A stretch of DNA of 64,000 bases, from NCBI GenBank assembly GCA_008690995.1, contig VRMN01000001.1:5332001-5396000 (forward strand), written 5' to 3'. A model generated the notes under the pieces. It did not search any database and had not been told where the DNA came from. It saw nothing but the letters and a program-made list of their open reading frames with translations. Positions 1-7,795 of this stretch are shown piece by piece. Source of the stretch: Porphyridium purpureum (taxonomy: Eukaryota; Rhodophyta; Bangiophyceae; Porphyridiales; Porphyridiaceae). Every line of letters starts with the position of its first letter. The stretch's first letter is position 1. Both the position numbers and the translations under genes were made by a program.

Positions 1-250
1 GCATGACCCACGAGTAGTGCGACGCATTTCCCCACTGCTCTATATTCTGGCGGTGCCATTCCTCCGCGTCGTCGACGGCCAGAATAAAATCCAGCACCTT
101 GTTGTCCACCGGGCTGGTCACGCTCGACGCACACTTTTCACTCGAGCGCGAGTCCGCCTGACGCATCACACCAGATCCGTAGCCAAACGCAAACGCGGCC
201 GGCGGTAGTGACCTGAGCGCTTCAAGCAACAGTGCCTCGCGCTCCATCAT
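1..250 (-). CDS. TAM41: TAM41 mitochondrial CDP-diacylglycerol synthase, 5' part (runs off left edge)
   Basis: Tam41 makes CDP-diacylglycerol from phosphatidic acid and CTP at the mitochondrial inner membrane, the first step towards cardiolipin. The frame opens at tandem ATG codons (250-248 and 247-245) and stays open to the window edge, showing 83 residues. Seen directly are FGYGSGVMRQ (about residues 22-31), VLDFILAVDD (52-61) followed by EEWH, and ASHYSW near the edge. These match the YGSGV.RQ and LDF..AVDD..WH motifs and SHYS segment of the Tam41/MMP37 nucleotidyltransferase family. The remaining 3' part lies outside the window. No long mitochondrial presequence precedes the YGSG motif. 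It is divergent from the 484-1254 gene, with an 11-bp repeat array between them. Confidence 0.85.
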   Translation of the reverse strand, partial: MMEREALLLEALRSLPPAAFAFGYGSGVMRQADSRSSEKCASSVTSPVDNKVLDFILAVDDAEEWHRQNIEQWGNASHYSWVM

Positions 251-344
251 CAACACTTCACACCTCGCCTTGCCTTCGTCTCTGTCTCTCTCTCGCCCAC
301 GCCCACGCTTTCACACAACTTGCCTCGTAAATGACTCAGGTAAA

Positions 345-423
345 CTTAAACTGTACTTAAACTGCACTTAAACTGTACTTAAACTGTACTTAAACTGTAC
401 TTAAACTGTACTTAAACTGTACC
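345..423. repeat. 11-bp tandem array of CTGTACTTAAA
   Basis: Seven units at exact 11-bp spacing: CTGTAC (CTGCAC once, at 362) starts at 351, 362, 373, 384, 395, 406 and 417. The array lies between the divergent starts of TAM41 (250) and the unknown coiled-coil gene (484). An 11-bp period is close to one DNA helical turn, so each CTGTAC would face the same side. A role as a clustered protein-binding site is inference. Confidence 0.85.
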
Positions 424-483
424 GCTTGGGTTTGTAAACCTTTTTTCGGCGCCGCGGCGCAACGTGAGCAAGGAGTCGGAGAT

Positions 484-1254
484 ATGGAACGACGCGAGTT
501 GCACGCCATGTTGACGTTTGTTTTGGAGAGCGGTGCGGTATGGGTGGGATGGGGAAGATGCACAGCCACAACAAGCACACGCGCTGAGCGCATTTTGGGC
601 CGGAGCGCGCGCGGGCGTCGTCGCGCGCTCGCGCCGCCGGCGCAGATGCTCCGGATGCGTCAGGAACAGGGCGACTTGGACGAAATGGACGCGCTCTTGT
701 CCGCATCCTCCTCGTCAAAATCATCCTCGCCGTCTCCTGCAAATCGCGCGCTAATGCGCTACCGCCGCAAGTCGGCCAGAATTAAGAAGAAGATCAGTCA
801 GACGAAGGGTATCGTCGATTTCGGGCTCGTTTCAGACGTGCTCGAGGACAATGCGGGCGCTCGCTCGGATCTCATTCTCGAGGATGTCGCGAAGGAACTG
901 GACTCGTATCTGGACGCCGTGCGCGCCGAAATACAACGCGCAAAAGTTATGCTTGACCTGTCGTCGCAGGACATCGAACAACGCAGCGAGGTCGTACAAG
1001 ATCCTGGCACATCAGACGCTTCGGGCGAAGCGTTGCCTCCGGACCCGGCAAGTTCGATTCGAGAACTGAACATCCTTGAGGGAATGATGCGCGCGGACCA
1101 GGAACTGGTGCGTGCTCACCTTGAGTCTGCCCGTGTGACGGTTCAGTCGCTTGAACGCAAGAGCGTGCGCAAAGATGCCGCCGTACAGGATGTACTGGGC
1201 CAGATTGCGGCTGACGAGGAGGACGACTTTGACTTTCTTTCGTCGTTGTCCTGA
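484..1254 (+). CDS. Unknown acidic coiled-coil protein
   Basis: Family not recognised. The frame encodes up to 256 residues. The first ~55 are Arg/Trp-rich and may be untranslated; ATG codons at 646 and 658 (MLRMRQEQGDLDEMDALL) are credible alternative starts. Then come a Ser-rich linker, a basic stretch (RYRRKSARIKKKI) and two long Glu/Arg/Gln-rich helices predicted to coil (about residues 120-175 and 200-245). It ends in an acidic tail, DEEDDFDFLSSLS. The pattern suits a structural or complex-forming protein, but no function can be assigned. It lies upstream of PCNA on the same strand, with 824 bp between them. Confidence 0.6.
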   Translation: MERRELHAMLTFVLESGAVWVGWGRCTATTSTRAERILGRSARGRRRALAPPAQMLRMRQEQGDLDEMDALLSASSSSKSSSPSPANRALMRYRRKSARIKKKISQTKGIVDFGLVSDVLEDNAGARSDLILEDVAKELDSYLDAVRAEIQRAKVMLDLSSQDIEQRSEVVQDPGTSDASGEALPPDPASSIRELNILEGMMRADQELVRAHLESARVTVQSLERKSVRKDAAVQDVLGQIAADEEDDFDFLSSLS

Positions 1255-2078
1255 ATGATTCGACGCATCTCTCCAATCCACGCGAGGCAGCATTTGGGTA
1301 ATCTTCTGCGTCAGCACAAATATCTTGTCACACGCGCGCCTGCACGCCGCAAACCATACGGTGGACTGCCCTGGAGTCGGAGTGAGGGCACGAGACGTTG
1401 CGCGGTGTTGTCGCGCGTCGACACAGACCAACTTGCCCCCACTCCCCTCAACCTGTCATCCACAGTGCACACTGTACCGCGCTGATTCGTGTGTGTGCAT
1501 GTTTTAACCTTTTCCAGCGCATAAATTAATTCCGGCGTCCGTTAAACAATAGCGCTCGAACCCTGTTTTTAATGTAAAAAAAAGCAGAACGTGCATTCGC
1601 GCCAAAACACAAACGATCTGGCTGCCCGTGCGAGTCGCGCGAAAAAAAAAAAGGGGGGAACCTGCGAAAACTGAGCAGTTTTAGCAGAGACACGAAGCTG
1701 TACTTTTTGGGTGTACACCACACCAACGATGGAGGCAAACGCGCGCGCGTCGTGATGTTTGCGCGCGAAGAGCACAAAGAGCGCGAGCGAGGCATGAGAA
1801 GACAAAGCCGCGAAACATAAACAAGACGGCACGCGCGCGCGACGTATAAAAGCGTCGAAGTGTTGCGGTGCGGTGCCGCGCGACGCAGGGCAAGCGCGCA
1901 AGCAGGGCAGAAGAACAAAGAAGAGGAAGAAGGGAACGAGGAACGAGTTGGCTGGGAGAAAACAAAGGAACGGAGCGCGAGTTGGAGGATCTGGTCGGTT
2001 GGTGATTTGCTGGTTCAGAGGCAAGCCGAGCGCTGTTCTTTTCTTTGGGTTCTTGGAGTGTGAGGGCAGATACTCGAG
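1255..2078. other. PCNA upstream region, no gene seen
   Basis: 824 bp without a convincing frame. It holds CTGTAC at 1472 and 1698, E2F-type sites at 1596-1607 and 1635-1645, A-runs, and a GA-rich stretch before the PCNA ATG. Antisense open frames here have low-complexity compositions and no recognisable domain. Confidence 0.6.
1596..1607. promoter_or_regulatory. E2F-type site upstream of PCNA
   Basis: TTCGCGCCAAAA, a near-palindrome containing TTTGGCGC on the minus strand, fits the E2F/DP consensus TTTSSCGC. A second match, CGCGCGAAAA (TTTTCGCGCG in reverse), is at about 1636-1645. Both lie about 0.44-0.48 kb before the PCNA ATG. The 11-mer TTCGCGCCAAA recurs in front of CDT1 at 58300-58310. 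Confidence 0.55.
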
Positions 2079-3134
2079 ATGGTGGATGCAGACGCGGGTC
2101 TTGTGGCACGCTTGCCGCGCAGTGCGGTGCTGAAGAAGATTTTGGACTCGGTCAAGGATTTGGTCAAGGAGACCAACTGGGATTGCAATGAAGAGGGCAT
2201 GTCGATGCAGGCGCTGGACACCGGGCGCATTGTGCTGGTGGAGGTGATGCTGCGCGAGGCGGCGTTCGAGAGTTACGCCTGTGAGGTGCCGATGACGCTG
2301 GGCATTGATATGGAGCCGTTCGGCAAGGTGCTGCGCTGCGCAGGCGGGGACGAGAAGGTGACGATCAAGGCGTCGCGCAACGACCAGGACCACATCGAGC
2401 TTGTGTTTGAGAATGAGGAAAAGGAGCGCATGTCCGCGTTTGAGCTCAAGCTTATGGATATTGACGGCGAGCACATGGCCGTCCCAGACGCCGAGTGGGG
2501 CGCCGAGATTTCAATGCCGTCGTCAGAGTTTAAGAAGATCGTCATGGACCTCGCAGAAATCGGGTCGGACCTCACCATTGCCGTGTCCAAGCTCGGTGTC
2601 ACGTTTACGGCCCAGGGCAACAACTGCAAGGGTAGCATGGTGCTGCAGCCTAGCACTGCCGTCGACAAGAAGAGCGAACAGGTCGCCATCTCCTTCACGG
2701 AGCCGCTCGAAATGACCTTTGCCGCGCCGTACATGAAGATGATCACCAAGGCTGCCGCACTGTCCAGCACTGTTACTTTGTCGCTCGATGAGGCGTGCCC
2801 GATCTGCGTACGCTACGAAATGGAGGACAACGCCGGCCACATCAAGTACTATCTTGCGCCCAAGGAGGATGAGAGTGGCAACCGAAACGAGACCGACGAG
2901 ATGGAAGACGAAGAAGAGGAGGCCGAGGTGCGCCCTGCGAAGAAGGCCAAGGCAGAGCCTAAAGATGACCGAAACGCAAAGTCAGATGCGGGCAAGTCGT
3001 CCAAGTCGGACGCTGCGGAGATGTCAGATGATGACGATGAAGAGGTCAAGCCCGGCAAGAAGGAGACCAGGAAGGAGCCGAAAAAGGAGGCGGTTTCGTT
3101 GGATGGGGATGACGATGCGGAAGACTCTGACTGA
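2079..3134 (+). CDS. PCNA: Proliferating cell nuclear antigen (sliding clamp) with long acidic tail
   Basis: PCNA is the ring clamp that tethers DNA polymerases and repair factors to DNA. Residues 1-262 align along the whole clamp: VLKKILDSVKDL near the start, the interdomain connector around LMDIDGEHMAVPD (125-137), and YYLAPK at the usual C-terminus. Lys171 in VSKLGV sits where human Lys164, the ubiquitin/SUMO site, lies. The odd part is a further ~90 residues (262-351) of alternating acidic and Lys-rich sequence (DDDDEE, KKAKAEP, DGDDDAEDSD) that normal ~260-residue PCNAs lack. The ATG at 2079 gives a start a few residues longer than the usual MFEARL. E2F-like sites lie upstream. Confidence 0.97.
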   Translation: MVDADAGLVARLPRSAVLKKILDSVKDLVKETNWDCNEEGMSMQALDTGRIVLVEVMLREAAFESYACEVPMTLGIDMEPFGKVLRCAGGDEKVTIKASRNDQDHIELVFENEEKERMSAFELKLMDIDGEHMAVPDAEWGAEISMPSSEFKKIVMDLAEIGSDLTIAVSKLGVTFTAQGNNCKGSMVLQPSTAVDKKSEQVAISFTEPLEMTFAAPYMKMITKAAALSSTVTLSLDEACPICVRYEMEDNAGHIKYYLAPKEDESGNRNETDEMEDEEEEAEVRPAKKAKAEPKDDRNAKSDAGKSSKSDAAEMSDDDDEEVKPGKKETRKEPKKEAVSLDGDDDAEDSD

Positions 3135-3424
3135 GTAGCACATTTGTGGAGAAATGTCTAACGTTGTTGCATTAGCTTGGACGAACATGGGTTGTAATTT
3201 TCTCGTCGCTCCTGCCTGGACGCCTGAGATTTCGTCTAGATTTTCCCTAGGGCCTTGCGTTTGCCATTCATTCGCACAGAACACTCGAGTCCACAGGATG
3301 CTTCGCTTTTGAATTCATGGCGCCTGGTAGACGGATTCGTGTGCATCCGGCCGGCGTGGCTCAACGTACAATGCTCTGTCCCAACCAGTAAATGATGCCT
3401 TGTTTATTGTCCGCCAAGTGCTGG

Positions 3425-4189
3425 TCATGAGAGCATCATCTTCAGCGCATTTGAGCCGTGCGTTGCAACACGCCTGCTGGCCGCTGCGCTGGGCCGCACA
3501 AGCTGCTTGCCCATGGGTGTACCAGTTCCCTCATTCTTTTGATCTGACGCTTCGTGCTCAGCGCATTGCAGCTCGACACGAAGCGCCGCAAGAACGTGAG
3601 CCACTTCGCGCTGATCCACATGCGCTGCAAGGCGCCACGCCAGCGCGAGCTCGGACATATATGCGCGGCTTTCGTACGCGTCGATCTGGATTTGGAGCTG
3701 CATGTGATCCAATGCCAAGACGCGCATGGCGTAATCGCATGCCAGCATATGGACGAGTCTGTGTACCATAAGCTCTGCCTCATCCGGGGTCAAGGTGGCA
3801 AACAATCGCGTTTCCGAATCGCCGCTCTGAGAACTTTGCTCCATTGCGACGGCCAGAAACTGCTCGTGCACTTGTAGCACGCCCGAGTGTAGTTTGGAAA
3901 GCCGCGCCATGGCTTTATCGAGCTCTGCGCTCGCGTGGATTCCCTTCTCGTTGGCATTCAATGCGTCCTGCACGCCGTCCTCAAATGCATCTATGAGATC
4001 AGTGCCTTCCGCGCCACGGTACCCAAGAGCGTACTCGCGCAGAAGCAAAGCCGCATTGATACTCGCGACAAGATGCACGCTCGACGCCGCCACCAGCTCC
4101 ATCCACGCGTCAATGTATGTGCGCAGAGCAGAGCAGTGACGCAGCAGCGCGCGTCTGGTCTGGGCAACGGTGGACATGTCTTCCAGCAT
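3425..4189 (-). CDS. Helical protein of unknown function, possibly AIRIM/C1orf109-like
   Basis: The frame is open further upstream, but the first ATG is at 4189 (MLEDMSTVAQTRRALL), giving 254 residues; MSTV at 4177 is an alternative. The protein is almost wholly helical, without signal peptide or membrane segments. The order LRTYIDAWMELV, then RLSKLHSGVLQVHEQF, then VHRLVHMLACDYAMRVLALDHMQLQI loosely follows the layout of the C1orf109/AIRIM family, which helps AAA ATPases mature 60S ribosomes. This is a by-eye match only. The last ~35 residues are basic and probably disordered. A TnpB-like relic begins about 170 bp beyond its 5' end. Confidence 0.55.
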   Translation of the reverse strand: MLEDMSTVAQTRRALLRHCSALRTYIDAWMELVAASSVHLVASINAALLLREYALGYRGAEGTDLIDAFEDGVQDALNANEKGIHASAELDKAMARLSKLHSGVLQVHEQFLAVAMEQSSQSGDSETRLFATLTPDEAELMVHRLVHMLACDYAMRVLALDHMQLQIQIDAYESRAYMSELALAWRLAAHVDQREVAHVLAALRVELQCAEHEASDQKNEGTGTPMGKQLVRPSAAASRRVATHGSNALKMMLS

Positions 4190-4360
4190 CCAGGGACGCA
4201 ACCTGACAGCGTGTTGATGTCGGCATTTCCAGAATACGCGGTTGCTGTTCGAGTTTCGCACCCGTGTGAAGAGGTGTTGCACTGCGGCAACGTGCAAGAG
4301 AACAGTAGATCAAGGAGTGCTATGTGAGCGACGCAAAGCCATGTAATAGAGTAAGCTGAA

Positions 4361-4902
4361 GAGAAAAGCTACCGCGTCCTCTGAGACACAACGGGCAGCG
4401 CTAGCAGCAGCCCCAGCTGCTGCGCGCTGTCTGTCGGTGCGGGCGACGCGCGGGACATTGCGAGGTTGAAGTAGGCCTGGCCAAGTTGCCGTGTGAAATT
4501 GACTCAGAGGCAAATGCGCGCCACCGATGTGCGCTGCGTACAATCGCATCCGCAATCTGGTGAATGAGGTGACCAAGCAGCTGGACGCGTACCTCATGCA
4601 GGATGGCGACGTCATTCTACTACCCTCGCAGGATGTTTCCAACTCGGTCCATCACCGTGATCGCACACCAGATACGCTGCTCGGGCCAGTAGTGTTTCCA
4701 GAAGCGGCAGTCGTTCAAAATGCCAGAGCGGAGCTCTCTGACAGCGCATGTCAGTGAGCCCGAGACATCCAAGACCTGCCGAGCCAGCCGGACCATCAAT
4801 CCACACCTCGACGGCGCCAAGTTCTGAAGGTGCGGCTGTGCGGCCTGTCGTGTAGTCAGGGAGCGGGCCGTGGATGGTGTCTAAAACATTTTCGTGCGCA
4901 AC
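4361..4902 (+). pseudogene. Decayed TnpB/Fanzor RNA-guided nuclease relic (IS607/IS605-type DNA transposon)
   Basis: Four blocks lie in the right order on one strand but not in one frame. VGAGDARDIARLK (4433-4471) resembles the G.GD..RI.RL block. YNRIRNLVNEV (4539-4571) and DVILLPS (4608-4628) match the (K/R)IRNLV.E.H and VILLP.F.TS blocks. SEPETSKTC (4753-4779) matches the E..TSKTC..CG zinc-finger/RuvC block, followed by a C..C pair and then RAVDGV-NIFVRN (about 4867-4902), matching RDVNGARNIF. The family is known: bacterial TnpB and eukaryotic Fanzor are RNA-guided endonucleases of DNA transposons. This copy has lost its N-terminal half, has several in-frame stops and at least two frame changes, and cannot make a working protein. 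No terminal repeats or serine recombinase were seen. Confidence 0.72.
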
Positions 4903-5138
4903 CATGAAGCGATAGAAATCTTGATGCTGAGCTCTTAGTCTGACCTTGTGTCGCTTGAAGACGATAGAAGAGTGATCACACCATCTTCACCCGCTACGAC
5001 TCCAACGAGCGCGAGGGGGGAGAGCTTTCGCATAGCAGACAATTGACACCTATTTCGCGCTATCGGCGTCAGCTCCTAGTATCCGTGGAGTATCTAGAGT
5101 TCTTGAGGTTTTTGGAAGGATGGAACGGGCGTTTACTA

Positions 5139-6401
5139 TTATAGCTCTAGCCTGCGTTCACGATTCGTTTGCTGTTGGGCACGTGCACGCCGCTTGGCCT
5201 CGCGCGTTTCTTTCTTGCGCATGTATTCAGGGTTCTCACCGACACCGTACAGCGGACAGTCTGCGCAACCGCGGCCAGGACAGTTCTCGCAGCGAACCTT
5301 GCCCGAAGTCATGACGCTCGCCTTGCTCTGAGCCCTCGCGTTTGTCAGATCGCTTCCGCCGACCAGCCGCGCGGCATTGTTGATGCGCTGACCAACGCGC
5401 TCCTTTTCCAGTGTGACCAAATCGTCCCAGTCTACGTAGTAGATGCAGTTGACCGGGCATGTATCGATGGCCTCGCTCACTAGCTCCTCCGGGTCACCAT
5501 CCTGTCGAAACGCGCGCGCACGGCCGTGGTCTGGCTCCAAGAAAAAGGTGTTACGCGCGGTCATCGCACAATGCGAGCAGCCAATGCAATCCACCTCGTC
5601 CACATAAACAAAGCGGTCGCGTGACGCCACGCCATTCGCATCGAACTTTACGTACTTGTGCGATGGCTCGGCGCCCAGAGCGTTCCGTGACAGGCTGCGC
5701 GTGCTGTGGTCGCTTTGCAGGAACTCGAAAAATTGTTCCAGGCCGTCGCGCTTGCCCGGTTTGGACGCTGCCTGGGAACCATTGGTCGAGCTCGATGCCT
5801 CTGAGTTTCCTGAGGATGTTTTTCCATTTCCTAGGCCTGTCTGTTTCGTCTTCCTCCTCGACCTGGTCACCAGACCTGTATCAACACTGCTCGCTTCGCC
5901 TGGTTGCGATTCGGCCGCAAATTCAGAGTCGGACGCATTGGTCGAACTCGCCGTCTTTGGCGAAGGACTCTTTTCCTGTGCAGACCTGGTCACAAGCTCA
6001 TCATCGCTATCACTAGCCGTCATGCTTGAAGTGTCTGGCACCTGAGCGTCGTCTTCAGAGCGAAGACGTTGAAGCTCATTTTGACCTGAGTGCTGCTGAG
6101 AATCTGCGTCTGACGCCGTCTGATCAGCGCCACTAGCATTCAAGCACTCCGCGCGCCGTCTCCTGAAGACATGCCCGCACGAGCTCAACCCTCGATCCGA
6201 CCTCTGCAAGCGTTGCATCTGGCCAGACGCACTGTGCATCGTGGGCGTTGTTACGTTCGAGCCGCGTGCGGCGACTAGAGCGCGGGCACCATCATGCGCG
6301 TGAGCAGACCAGCACACCAGGGACGACCTCGTGCGCAAGCCACCGCCTTTACGCGCCGGCGGCGCAAGCCAACCGCTGCTAGGCTGTGCAATCCACGCCA
6401 T
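5139..6401 (-). CDS. 4Fe-4S ferredoxin-domain protein, probably plastid
   Basis: 420 residues. The N-terminus (MAWIAQPSSGWLAPPARKGGG, then Ser/Arg/Ala-rich) resembles a plastid transit peptide. Residues ~80-210 are a Ser/Thr/Glu-rich linker. The ferredoxin domain follows: VDCIGCSHC, then NTFFLE, then AIDTCPVNCIYYV, giving the CxxCxxC...CP ligands of a single 4Fe-4S cluster. A second cysteine group, CENCPGRGCADCP, near the C-terminus could bind zinc or another cluster. The last 30 residues are highly charged. The ferredoxin part resembles that of plant plastid DnaJ-ferredoxin proteins, but no J domain is visible. Electron transfer or cluster delivery in the plastid is inference. It is divergent from UBA1 across a 1.4-kb region carrying a minisatellite. 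Confidence 0.75.
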   Translation of the reverse strand: MAWIAQPSSGWLAPPARKGGGLRTRSSLVCWSAHAHDGARALVAARGSNVTTPTMHSASGQMQRLQRSDRGLSSCGHVFRRRRAECLNASGADQTASDADSQQHSGQNELQRLRSEDDAQVPDTSSMTASDSDDELVTRSAQEKSPSPKTASSTNASDSEFAAESQPGEASSVDTGLVTRSRRKTKQTGLGNGKTSSGNSEASSSTNGSQAASKPGKRDGLEQFFEFLQSDHSTRSLSRNALGAEPSHKYVKFDANGVASRDRFVYVDEVDCIGCSHCAMTARNTFFLEPDHGRARAFRQDGDPEELVSEAIDTCPVNCIYYVDWDDLVTLEKERVGQRINNAARLVGGSDLTNARAQSKASVMTSGKVRCENCPGRGCADCPLYGVGENPEYMRKKETREAKRRARAQQQTNRERRLEL

Positions 6402-7017
6402 CTCTCAGCTCGCAGTCTTGCACGAAGCCCAACTGCAAGCCCAACTCGTCCTTCGCTTCCAGAGCTGAAGAGCCATAACGCCACGCGTATTAAAACGCAC
6501 TCGCAGTGGCACAAACGCACGCATAAATCACAAAACACACCCGGTTCATGCAGAATTCGTCGCGGTACTGTACAGGCTTCGTGCGGTGTGGCGTGGCGTC
6601 TCACAAAGGACGACAAGACTTGCGTGGTTCTCTGGAATCCACAGCTGGTCCATTGTCCTGGCCGCCGAATCGTGCAGCCACGCACGCAGCGCCGCGCTCG
6701 CCTGGCGTATGCCCACCACAGTCGCGTATCGTCGAAGGCACGGCCGCGTACCTGCGCGTGGGTGTTCTTCTTCGTTTCCACCATGACAAGCCCCTGTCCA
6801 TTCTTCTCGACACATACTCACGCACACGCACGCGCAGGCAAACACTCGGATCCCACACCGCAACACGATCGGGCGCAACGCAGCGCAGCAAGCAGCAAGC
6901 AGCAAGCAGCACGAGGCGCGCGGCACGCTTCAGCCGTGCTAGCCCGTCAACATTGGCGTCTGCAATTCACAGAGCAAACAGCCAACTCGCTATCGGGAAT
7001 CCTTTGGCGCGAGTACA
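6402..7017. other. Divergent intergenic region left of the minisatellite
   Basis: No gene seen. Long open frames on the plus strand cross this stretch and the following minisatellite, but they have no domain and a low-complexity composition. CTGTAC occurs at about 6568, ~1.2 kb before the UBA1 ATG and ~170 bp upstream of the ferredoxin gene start. Confidence 0.55.
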
Positions 7018-7306
7018 CCGGGTGTCCAATGGGTGTTCGGTGGGTGTCCAGCGGGTGTTCAGTGGGTGTTCAGTGGGTGTCCAGTGGGTGTTCAGTGGGT
7101 GTCCAGTGGGTGTCCAGTGGGTGTTCAGTGGGTGTCCAGTGGGTGTCCAGTGGGTGTCCAGTGGGTGTCCAGTGGGTGTCCAGTGGGTGTTCAGTGGGTG
7201 TCCAGCGGGTGTTCAGTGGGTGTTCAGTGGGTGTCCAGTGGGTGTCCAGTGGGTGTCCAGTGGGTGTCCAGTGGGTGTTCAGTGGATGTCCAGTGGGTGT
7301 TCAGTG
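7018..7306. repeat. 11-bp minisatellite, unit GTGGGTGTYCA, about 26 copies
   Basis: About 26 units of GTGGGTGTCCA or GTGGGTGTTCA, differing mainly at one C/T position; a few units carry GCGGGTGT or GTGGATGT. Because 11 is not a multiple of 3 and the unit has no stop, all three plus-strand frames are open and read the same 11-residue repeat; this is an artefact, not coding. Two segments (units 2-6 and 16-20) share the order T, C, GCG-type T, T, C, suggesting an internal duplication about 154 bp apart. Confidence 0.9.
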
Positions 7307-7795
7307 AGGTACACTTTGGGATCTTGCTTGTTTTGGTGTGTGTGCTGGCGTATTAGCGAGAGAATCCGGCCGATTAAGAGAGAAAAGTTGTGGCGGGTGG
7401 GAAGGAGGGAGAAGGGCAAGGAGGAAGAACAGGAAAGGAGGTGGCTGCGAGTGTGTGGATCTGGGTGGATGGTGAGGACACCGACGTGGGAGTGAGCAAG
7501 GTGATCTGGGCCGGGAAGTGCGCAGGGAAGGAGGAAGCGCGGGGCGGGCGGCACGCATTGCGGCGTCGCTGCACGTTGCGCGCTCGGCGTCGCCAAAATT
7601 AAGCGCCCATTGGACGCGGCCGCGCACGCCACGGTCGGGGCGGCGACTGGGACTGTGACTTCGGCTGCGCACGCGTCTGCTCCCGTGTCTGCGGAATCAG
7701 CATCCGTAGCGATCGGTTCAAGCCAGTCAACCACCGCTCCAAACATATCTGCCAAGCGCGCCAAGCAGGATCGTTCACGCGACACAAACGTCGAC

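Noticed and set aside
6294-7495. Three long overlapping plus-strand open frames across the minisatellite
   Set aside because: They are open only because the 11-bp unit lacks stops in every frame; all read the same repeat peptide and have no domain outside it.
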